From: Crystallibacter sulfonylureivorans_A
Lineage (GTDB): Bacteria; Actinomycetota; Actinomycetes; Actinomycetales; Micrococcaceae
DNA length: 64,000 nucleotides
Reading direction: 5' to 3'
NCBI RefSeq assembly: GCF_047607445.1
Contig: NZ_JBLKRT010000003.1
Location: 100,391-164,390, forward strand
Positions 54,390 through 64,000 of the stretch are shown here, piece by piece. The number at the start of each line of letters is the position of its first letter. Within the stretch, counting starts at the first letter, position 1. The position numbers and the translations under genes were made by a program. The notes under the pieces were generated by a model. The model was not told where the DNA came from. It was given only the letters and a program-made list of their open reading frames with translations, and searched no databases.

Positions 54390-54808
54390 TGAGTGCCCCT
54401 ACTTCAGCCCGCGGCAAGGCCCGCCGCAGGGCCGTCGACGTCCTTTTTGAAGCCGAGCAGCGCGGCGTGAGTGCCGCCGAGGCGCTGGCCGGACGGGACA
54501 AGACGGACCAGGTGATCAATCCCTACACGGCACAGATCGTGGAGGGGGTCGCCGCCCTGCAGCCCACCATCGACGAGTTCCTGGCCACCTACGCCCAGGG
54601 TTGGACCCTGGACCGGATGCCCGCCGTGGACCGCATTATCCTGCGCGTCGGCTCGTGGGAGCTGCTCTACAACGACGACGTGCCCGACGGCGTTGCGGTG
54701 AGCGAAGCCGTGGAGCTGGCCAAGACTCTGTCGACGGACGAGTCGCCGTCCTTCGTCAACGGCCTGCTGGGCCGGTTGCAGCAGCTCAAGCCCACGCTGC
54801 TGGCCTGA
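54389..54808 (+). CDS. nusB: Transcription antitermination factor NusB
   Basis: This 139-residue all-helical protein binds boxA RNA with S10 in rRNA antitermination. Its N-terminus reads ARGKARRRAVDVLFEAEQRG. The core has RMPAVDRIILRVGSWELLYNDDVP and EAVELAKTLSTDESPSFVNGLL, as expected. The GTG overlaps the efp stop. A strong terminator follows, so efp-nusB is a closed unit. Confidence 0.95.
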   Translation: MSAPTSARGKARRRAVDVLFEAEQRGVSAAEALAGRDKTDQVINPYTAQIVEGVAALQPTIDEFLATYAQGWTLDRMPAVDRIILRVGSWELLYNDDVPDGVAVSEAVELAKTLSTDESPSFVNGLLGRLQQLKPTLLA

Positions 54809-54836
54809 GGTACTTGTTCAGCCACCATCCCCACGT

Positions 54837-54876
54837 ACGACGGCGGGTGCCCACTTTGCGGGGCACCCGCCGTCGT
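54837..54876 (+). terminator. Terminator after nusB
   Basis: A perfect 16-bp stem (arms 54837-54852 and 54861-54876) has an 8-nt loop and lies 28 bp after the nusB stop. No U-tract follows. Confidence 0.8.
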
Positions 54877-54940
54877 CGCGTTCCGGGCTTGAGCGAAGGG
54901 CTTCCGGCGTCGTTGCGATCCGGCGCAGGCAGGGCCATCG

Positions 54941-55010
54941 GCCGATCCGGGGCGCCGGCTCACGCAAGATCATCCGCCGATCCGGAGCTCCGGCTCACGC
55001 AAGATCAACC
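54941..55010. repeat. 35-bp tandem repeat, two copies
   Basis: Two head-to-tail 35-bp units (54941-54975 and 54976-55010) sharing GGCTCACGCAAGATCA differ at only a few positions. Partial relatives flank them. They lie in the 400-bp gap between nusB and pyrR, which holds no supported gene. Confidence 0.8.
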
Positions 55011-55175
55011 GCCGACCCTGAGTCCCAGTCCCGCAGATCGATGCGCTGGGGGCGGATGCAGCATCCGGCGCCCGGTGAGCTTGCCCACATCGGCCCCGGA
55101 TCGCCGTCGTGCTGCCGTCATGAAGCGGGCGGGCCACGCCGACCGTGGTAATTTTGAGGGCGCAAGCAACCTTTA

Positions 55176-55206
55176 AATTCCGTCCAGTGAGGCGGGGAAG
55201 GAGGCG
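55176..55206 (+). promoter_or_regulatory. PyrR-binding hairpin over the pyrR ribosome binding site
   Basis: CGTCCAGTGAGGCG (55181-55194) matches the PyrR-binding consensus ARUCCNGNGAGGYU at all but the two end bases. Flanking TTCC and GGGGAA can pair, and the upstream CCTT can also pair with the AAGG of AAGGAGG, the ribosome binding site of pyrR. Binding of PyrR with UMP would then block translation, as described for mycobacteria. Confidence 0.75.
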
Positions 55207-55213
55207 GCAAAAG

Positions 55214-55810
55214 ATGAACACCGACTCACCGGCGCAACAGCCGGCATCGTCGCGAGTTGTACTTGCCGAAGCGGACATTAACCGCGCATTGACCCGCATC
55301 GCCCACGAGATCCTCGAGGCGAACAAGGGGTCCCAAGATTTGGTCCTGCTGGGCATTCCGCGCCGCGGTTACCCGCTGGCCCGCCGGCTGGCCGACAAGA
55401 TCGCCGCCGCCGATCCTTCCGTCGCTGCCGAAGACATCATCGGCCAGCTGGACGTGACCATGTTCCGCGACGACCTCCGCCGCCACCCCACGCGTACGCC
55501 GCTGCCCACCCAGCTGCCGGCAGCCGGCATCGATGACAAGGTCGTGGTGCTGGTGGACGACGTGCTCTACTCCGGCCGCACCATCCGCGCGGCCCTGGAC
55601 GCCCTGGTGGACCTGGGCCGGCCGCGGATTGTCCGGCTGGCCGTCCTGGTGGACCGCGGGCACCGCGAGCTGCCGATCCGGGCGGACCACGTGGGCAAGA
55701 ACCTGCCCACCTCCTCGGTGGAGAAGGTCCGGGTTCGGCTCGCCGAAATCGATACCAACAACGGCAGTCCGGCCGCCGACGAGGTAGTCATCGAGGATTT
55801 CAGCGCATGA
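55214..55810 (+). CDS. pyrR: Bifunctional pyr operon regulator / uracil phosphoribosyltransferase PyrR
   Basis: This 198-residue PRTase-fold RNA-binding protein has the PRPP motif VVLVDDVLYSGRTIRAAL near residue 114. LGIPRRGYPLARRL lies near the N-terminus, and GQLDVTMFRDDL and VDRGHRELPIRADHVGKN are typical. PyrR binds leader RNA of the pyr operon when UMP is high. ATG 55214 follows AAGGAGG. A matching RNA hairpin lies directly upstream. It overlaps pyrB by four bases and leads the UMP operon. Confidence 0.96.
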   Translation: MNTDSPAQQPASSRVVLAEADINRALTRIAHEILEANKGSQDLVLLGIPRRGYPLARRLADKIAAADPSVAAEDIIGQLDVTMFRDDLRRHPTRTPLPTQLPAAGIDDKVVVLVDDVLYSGRTIRAALDALVDLGRPRIVRLAVLVDRGHRELPIRADHVGKNLPTSSVEKVRVRLAEIDTNNGSPAADEVVIEDFSA

Positions 55811-56811
55811 AACATCTGCTGTCCACTGCCGACCTGGCCAAGCCGGACGCGGTGCAGATCCTGGATACTGCCGAGGAAATGTCCGCCGTGTCGCTGCGCG
55901 AGGTCAAGAAGCTCCCGGTGCTGCGCGGCCGCACCGTGGTCAACCTCTTCTTCGAGGACTCCACCCGCACCCGGATCTCCTTCGAGGCTGCCGCCAAGCG
56001 GCTCTCGGCCGACGTGATCAACTTCGCCGCCAAAGGATCCTCGGTGTCCAAGGGCGAATCGCTCAAGGACACCGCCCAGACCCTGGAGGCGATGGGCGCC
56101 GACGCCGTCGTGATCAGGCACTGGGCCTCCGGGGCGCCGGCGCGGCTGGCCGGCTCCGGCTGGATCGACGCCGCCGTGGTCAATGCCGGCGATGGAACGC
56201 ACGAACACCCCACCCAGGCGCTGCTGGACGCGTTCACGCTGCGGCGCACCTGGGCCAAGCTCAACGGCACCGCCTCCACCGGGACAGACCTGACCGGCAT
56301 GAAGGTGGCCATTGTCGGGGACATCCTGCACTCCCGGGTGGCCCGCTCCAACCTGTGGCTGCTGCGTACGCTGGGCGCCGACGTGACCATGGTGGCGCCG
56401 CCGACGCTGCTTCCGGTGGGCAGCCGCGACTGGCCGTGCACCATCAGCTACGACCTGGATGCCACGCTGGCCGCGGGCACGGACGCGGTGATGATGCTGC
56501 GGGTGCAGGGCGAGCGGATGAACGCCGCTTACTTCCCGTCCACGCAGGAGTACTCCAGCCGCTGGGGCTTCAACGACCTGCGGCTGGCAGCGTTGGACGC
56601 TTCCGGCCGCGACGGCACCATCATCATGCACCCCGGCCCGATGAACCGCGGGCTGGAGATCTCCTCGGCGGCAGCCGACTCGCCGCGCTCCACCGTGCTG
56701 GACCAGGTCCGGAACGGCGTGGCCGTCCGGATGGCCGCCCTCTACCTTCTGCTTTCCGGCGGCACCGCGTCCGCCGCTCCCGCACCGACCGCCGCCCAGG
56801 AGGCCAAGTGA
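55807..56811 (+). CDS. pyrB: Aspartate carbamoyltransferase catalytic subunit
   Basis: This 334-residue enzyme joins carbamoyl phosphate and aspartate. The carbamoyl phosphate motif FFEDSTRTRISFE lies near residue 50, and HPTQALLDAFT near 136. The aspartate-binding part includes HPGPMNRGLEI. No regulatory pyrI is present, as expected in this group. It overlaps pyrR (ATGA) and pyrC (GTGA), so the three are coupled. Confidence 0.96.
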   Translation: MKHLLSTADLAKPDAVQILDTAEEMSAVSLREVKKLPVLRGRTVVNLFFEDSTRTRISFEAAAKRLSADVINFAAKGSSVSKGESLKDTAQTLEAMGADAVVIRHWASGAPARLAGSGWIDAAVVNAGDGTHEHPTQALLDAFTLRRTWAKLNGTASTGTDLTGMKVAIVGDILHSRVARSNLWLLRTLGADVTMVAPPTLLPVGSRDWPCTISYDLDATLAAGTDAVMMLRVQGERMNAAYFPSTQEYSSRWGFNDLRLAALDASGRDGTIIMHPGPMNRGLEISSAAADSPRSTVLDQVRNGVAVRMAALYLLLSGGTASAAPAPTAAQEAK

Positions 56812-58139
56812 CCGAGTCCAGCACCCAGACCAGCTACCTGATCCGGGGAGCCTCGCTGACCGGCGGGGAACGTGCCGATCTGCTGGTCCGTGACGGCAAG
56901 ATCGCCGAGGTCGGCAGCGCGCTCAGCGCGGCAGGCGCCGGCGTGGTGGACGCCGACGGGCTGATTGCGCTGCCCGGCATGGTGGACCTGCACACCCATC
57001 TGCGCGAGCCGGGGCGCGAAGACGCGGAGACGGTGGAGACCGGCACCCGCGCCGCAGCCCTGGGCGGCTTCACCGCGGTGCACGCGATGGCGAACTCGTC
57101 GCCGGTTGCGGACACCGCCGGTGTGGTCGAGCAGGTGTACACGCTGGGCCGCACCGCGGGCTGGGCCGACGTCCGCCCGGTGGGTGCAGTGACCGTGGGG
57201 CTGGCCGGCGAACGGCTGGCCGAGCTGGGCGCGATGGCCGATTCCCGCGCCCGGGTCCGGGTGTTCTCCGACGACGGCATCTGCGTCTCCGATCCGGTGC
57301 TGATGCGCCGCGCGCTGGAATACGTCAAGGCGTTCGACGGCGTGATCGCCCAGCACGCCCAGGAGCCGCGGCTGACCGACGGGGCCCAGATGAACGAGGG
57401 CACCGTTTCGGCGGTGCTGGGGATGACCGGCTGGCCGGCCGTGGCCGAGGAGAGCATCATCGCCCGCGACGTGCTGCTGGCCCAGCACGTGGACTCCCGG
57501 CTGCACGTCTGCCACGTCTCGACGGCCGGATCGGTGGAGATCATCCGCTGGGCCAAGGCCCGCGGCATCAAGGTCACCGCCGAGGTCACGCCGCACCACC
57601 TGTGGCTGACCGACGAGTTGGTGCGCAGCTACGATCCGGTCTACAAGGTCAACCCGCCGCTGCGCACCGACGAGGACGTGCAGGCGCTGCGTGCCGGTCT
57701 GGCCGACGGCACCATCGACGTGATCGGCACCGACCACGCGCCGCACCCGTCCGAGGCCAAGGAATGCGAGTGGGCGCAGGCGGCGATGGGCATGACCGGC
57801 CTGGAAACCGCGCTGTCCGTGGTACAGCACACCATGATCGAATCCGGGCTGATCGGCTGGGCCGACTATGCCCGGATCACATCAGCGATGCCGGCCCGGA
57901 TTGGCCGGTTGACCGGCCAGGGCCAGCCGCTGGCAGCGGGCTCGGCCGCCAACATCACCCTGGTGGACCCTGCGGCCCGCTGGACAGTGGACCCGTCGGC
58001 CATGGCCACCAAGGGCAGGAACTCTCCGTTCGCCGGCCGGCAGTTGCCCGGCCGCGTGGTGGCCACGTTCCTCAACGGACACCCCACCGTGCTGGACGGC
58101 ACGCTGAACACGCCTGCACGGCCGGCAGAGGAGGGATGA
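56808..58139 (+). CDS. pyrC: Dihydroorotase
   Basis: This 443-residue class I amidohydrolase-fold enzyme cyclises carbamoyl aspartate. Zinc ligands are in VDLHTHLREPG near residue 62. Further His residues are in LHVCHVSTAG and EVTPHHLWLTDE, and the Asp is in GTDHAPHP near residue 309. I start it at GTG 56808, which overlaps the pyrB stop and has AGGAGG upstream. A longer open frame from 56355 overlaps pyrB and is rejected. Confidence 0.95.
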   Translation: MTESSTQTSYLIRGASLTGGERADLLVRDGKIAEVGSALSAAGAGVVDADGLIALPGMVDLHTHLREPGREDAETVETGTRAAALGGFTAVHAMANSSPVADTAGVVEQVYTLGRTAGWADVRPVGAVTVGLAGERLAELGAMADSRARVRVFSDDGICVSDPVLMRRALEYVKAFDGVIAQHAQEPRLTDGAQMNEGTVSAVLGMTGWPAVAEESIIARDVLLAQHVDSRLHVCHVSTAGSVEIIRWAKARGIKVTAEVTPHHLWLTDELVRSYDPVYKVNPPLRTDEDVQALRAGLADGTIDVIGTDHAPHPSEAKECEWAQAAMGMTGLETALSVVQHTMIESGLIGWADYARITSAMPARIGRLTGQGQPLAAGSAANITLVDPAARWTVDPSAMATKGRNSPFAGRQLPGRVVATFLNGHPTVLDGTLNTPARPAEEG

Positions 58140-58140
58140 G

Positions 58141-58641
58141 ATGACCCAGCTCCAAGCCGGCATGGTGATGCTCGCCGTCGCCGTCGTGCTGATTGTGCTG
58201 GTGGCGGTGGGCTGGCGGAACCGGCTCAAACGCCAGCAGGACATCGCGCCGCTGCCGCAGATCCCGGCGGACACCGCCAACCCCACGGGCTACTACGAAG
58301 GCATGTACGTGGTCACCACCACGGCGGGGGACTGGCTGGACCGTGTGGCCGTCCACGGCCTGGGCATCCGGACCAAGGCCACGCTGCGGACCTATCCGCA
58401 CGGCGTGCTGATCGAACGTCCCGGCTCCACCGACGTCTACATCCCGGCCGAATCCATCTCCGCCGTGCGGACCGAGAGCGGCATGGTGGGCAAGTTCGTG
58501 GAATCCGAAGGGCTCGCCGTGATCTCGTGGAAACTGGGGGAGCGCGACGTCGACACCGCCTTCCGCACCCGGCAGGCCGCCGAAAAACAACCGCTGCTGG
58601 CGCAGCTGCAGACATACCTACCCGCCGTACAGGAAGACTAG
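58141..58641 (+). CDS. PH-like domain membrane protein in the pyr operon
   Basis: This 166-residue protein has one N-terminal membrane helix (about residues 6-26, GMVMLAVAVVLIVLVAVGW). A cytoplasmic beta-rich region follows, with YYEGMYVVTTTAGDWLDRVA, GVLIERPGSTDVYIP and ISWKLGERDVDTAF. This fits a PH-like domain. It lies 1 bp after pyrC and 8 bp before carA, so it is part of the operon. The link to pyrimidine synthesis is unknown; the same position is occupied in many actinobacteria. Confidence 0.82.
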   Translation: MTQLQAGMVMLAVAVVLIVLVAVGWRNRLKRQQDIAPLPQIPADTANPTGYYEGMYVVTTTAGDWLDRVAVHGLGIRTKATLRTYPHGVLIERPGSTDVYIPAESISAVRTESGMVGKFVESEGLAVISWKLGERDVDTAFRTRQAAEKQPLLAQLQTYLPAVQED

Positions 58642-58649
58642 GAAACATC

Positions 58650-59890
58650 GTGAGCGCAGAAACAACCTCCGCAACCGCACCGGCGCTGCTGGTGCTCGAA
58701 GACGGCCGGACCTTCCGCGGCCGCAGCTACGGCGCCCGCGGGACCGCACTGGGCGAGGCGGTCTTCGCCACCGGCATGACCGGCTACCAGGAGACCATCA
58801 CCGACCCGTCCTACGCCCGCCAGCTGGTAGTGCAGACCGCACCGCACATCGGCAACACCGGCGTGAACGACGACGACGCAGAGTCGCGCAAGATCTGGGT
58901 GGCAGGTTACGTGGTCCGCGATCCTGCCCGGCAGCCGTCCAACTGGCGCTCCGAGCGCAGCCTGGACGATGAACTGGTCAACCAGGGCATCGTGGGCATC
59001 CAGGGCGTGGATACCCGCGCGCTGACCCGCCACCTGCGCGAGCGCGGCGCGATGAAGGCCGGCATCTTCTCCGGTGACGCCGCGGCCCGCCCCGCCGCTG
59101 AGCTGGTGGCCGAGGTCACCGCACAGCCGTCGATGGAAGGCTCCCGGCTGGCCGAAGAGGTCAGCGTCACCGAAGCCTACGTCGTCGAACCGGCAGACCA
59201 TGGCTGGGAGGGCGAGCCGCGGTTCACCGTCGCCGCGCTCGACCTGGGCATCAAGGCGATGACCCCGGTCCGCTTCGCCGAGCGCGGGATCCGGGTGCAC
59301 GTGCTGCCCGCCACCGCCACCTTCGAGGACGTCCAGGCTGTCTCGCCCGACGGCATGTTCATGTCCAATGGGCCCGGCGACCCCGCCACCGCGGACCGCC
59401 AGGTGCTGCTGCTGCGGAAGGTGCTCGACGCCGGCCTGCCGTTCTTCGGCATCTGCTTCGGCAACCAGATCCTGGGCCGCGCGCTGGGCTTTGGCACCTA
59501 CAAACTGCGCTACGGCCACCGCGGCATCAACGTGCCGGTGATGGACCGCCGCACCGGCAAGGTGGAGATCACTTCGCAGAACCACGGATTCGCCGTCGAC
59601 GCACCTTTGGACGGGCCCACGCTGGCCCCGGAGGAGCGCTTCGGCCGGGTCGAAGTCAGCCACGTCTGCCTGAACGACGACGTTGTCGAGGGCCTCGCAT
59701 GCCTGGACATCCCCGCCTTTTCCGTTCAGTTCCATCCAGAGGCGGCCGCCGGGCCGCACGACGCGGCGACCCTGTTCGACCGTTTTTCCGAGCTGATGGC
59801 TGCCCGCGGCACCAAATCCGGGGCCGCTGCCGAGAGCCCCGCTGAGACCGCCACCGAGACCGCTTCCGAGACCACGAAGGAAAGCAAGTA

Positions 59891-59891
<1 letters not shown>
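58650..59891 (+). CDS. carA: Carbamoyl phosphate synthetase small subunit
   Basis: This 413-residue glutaminase provides ammonia to CarB. The N-terminal domain starts at PALLVLEDGRTFRG and includes GMTGYQETITDPSY. The GATase domain carries the nucleophile Cys in GICFGNQILG near residue 271 and His-Glu in FHPEAAAGPHD near residue 361. GTG 58650 has AGGAAAC upstream and follows the PH-like gene. The tail is Thr/Glu/Ala-rich. It abuts carB with a one-base overlap. Confidence 0.95.
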
Positions 59892-63182
<3,291 letters not shown>

Positions 63183-63190
<8 letters not shown>

Positions 63191-64000
63191 GGCTGACGCC
63201 CGGCCGCTGCCCAGCTTCGGGCAGCGGCTGCGGACGGCGATGGCGGCCCGTGGGCCGCTGTGCGTGGGGATCGACCCGCACCCGTCGCTGCTCTCCGCGT
63301 GGGGCCTGAACGACGACGCCGGGGGACTGGAACGCTTCTCCCTCACCGTGCTGGACGCGGTGGGAGAGCAGGCCGCGGCCTTGAAGCCGCAGGTGGCGCT
63401 CTACGAGCGGCACGGTTCCGCCGGAATGGCGGTACTGGAGAAGCTGCTGGCGGCCTCGGCCGAGGCTGGAGTGCTGAGTATCGCGGACGCCAAGCGCGGC
63501 GACATCGGCTCCACCATGGCCGCGTACGCCGACGCCTGGCTGCGCGACGGTTCGCCGCTGGCAGCCGACGCGGTGACCCTCAGCCCCTACCTGGGCTATG
63601 AATCGCTGCGGCCGGCACTGGACCTGGCGGCGGCGACGGGCCGCGGCGTGTTCGTGCTGGCCCTGACCTCCAACCCGGAAGGTGCCAGCGTGCAGCACGT
63701 GGGCGGAGCCGAGTCGGTGGCCCAGCGGATCGCGGAAGCGGCCGCTGCCGACAACACGGATGCCGGCCGGGCCGGCGAGCTGGGCTCGGTCGGCCTGGTG
63801 GTCGGCGCCACGGTCCAGGCCGAGGTGATGGAACGCTTGGGACTAAACCTGGCCGCCGTCAACGGGCCGCTGCTGGCTCCCGGCCTGGGCGCCCAGGGAG
63901 CCACCGGGGCCGACATAGCGGCAGCCTTCGGCACCGCCGTCGGGAATGTCTTGGCGACCTCCAGCAGGGACATCCTCAAAGCCGGACCGGACACCGCCGC
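63183..64000 (+). CDS. pyrF: Orotidine 5'-phosphate decarboxylase, cut by window end
   Basis: The final gene opens at ATG 63183, overlapping the carB stop, and runs off the window after 272 codons. The catalytic motif DAKRGDIGSTMAAYADAW lies near residue 103. LCVGIDPHPSLL near the start and LTSNPEG mark a type 2 (long) OMP decarboxylase, which converts OMP to UMP. It ends the UMP pathway encoded here, except for pyrD and pyrE, which are not in the window. The 3' end is not visible. Confidence 0.93.

Noticed and set aside
56355..56807. An extended pyrC starting inside pyrB
   Set aside because: The upstream part is an open frame overlapping pyrB in another phase. The dihydroorotase domain and ribosome binding site support GTG 56808.

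Overview
The window is a stretch of chromosome from a high-GC Gram-positive bacterium. It most resembles Arthrobacter or a close relative in the Micrococcaceae. I infer this from the gene order (thrS-HIT-pgsA, pdxS/pdxT-yebC-ruvCAB-yajC-secDF-rel, hisS, aspS, rarA, dtd, rpsD, DUF948-DUF6167-alaS-ruvX-mltG-aroECKB-efp-nusB-pyrRBC-carAB-pyrF), from the mycothiol enzymes, from frequent GTG and TTG starts, and from GC-rich third codon positions. I ran no database search, so family names rest on recognised motifs and gene context.

Layout. 1-2.2 kb: a mycothiol module (formaldehyde dehydrogenase, metallo-hydrolase, mycoredoxin). 2.3-8.0 kb: DNA damage genes, namely a YedK/HMCES abasic-site protein, an SRPBCC protein, and an SOS operon of DUF6504 plus dnaE2 whose promoter carries a LexA box in its spacer. 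8.3-10.1 kb: a DUF222/HNH protein. 10.4-14.7 kb: thrS, a HIT protein, pgsA and pdxS. 14.9-21.8 kb: a block separating pdxS from pdxT, holding a membrane protein, a SHOCT/DUF6325/small-membrane-protein cluster, an MFS exporter and the peptidoglycan amidation pair gatD-murT. 21.9-31.9 kb: pdxT, yebC, ruvCAB, yajC, secD, secF and rel. 32-38 kb: an AbiEi-like orphan, a DUF349 protein, a membrane-anchored cyclophilin, hisS and an APC permease. 38.3-43.9 kb: aspS, a GNAT acetyltransferase, rarA, dtd and rpsD. 44.1-53.6 kb: DUF948 and DUF6167 proteins, alaS, ruvX, mltG and aroE-aroC-aroK-aroB. 53.8-64.0 kb: efp-nusB, then the UMP biosynthesis operon pyrR-pyrB-pyrC-(PH-like)-carA-carB-pyrF, with pyrF cut by the window edge.

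How the genes work together. Most of the window is core housekeeping: translation (four aminoacyl-tRNA synthetases, dtd, rpsD, efp), recombination and repair (ruvCAB, rarA, ruvX, dnaE2, yedK), protein export (yajC-secDF), the stringent response (rel), PLP synthesis (pdxS/pdxT), chorismate synthesis and pyrimidine synthesis. The pyr operon has a recognisable PyrR-binding sequence over the pyrR ribosome binding site. The SOS operon lacks the usual imuB partner at this locus. I found no rRNA, tRNA, CRISPR array or insertion sequence.

The least ordinary signals are regulatory and structural: the LexA-in-promoter arrangement, the PyrR leader, the split pdxS/pdxT locus with possible loss of the mannolipid genes next to pgsA, a MurT without the four-cysteine zinc ribbon, and short tandem duplications at the 3' ends of several genes. 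I did not find a convincing wholly new multi-gene system.
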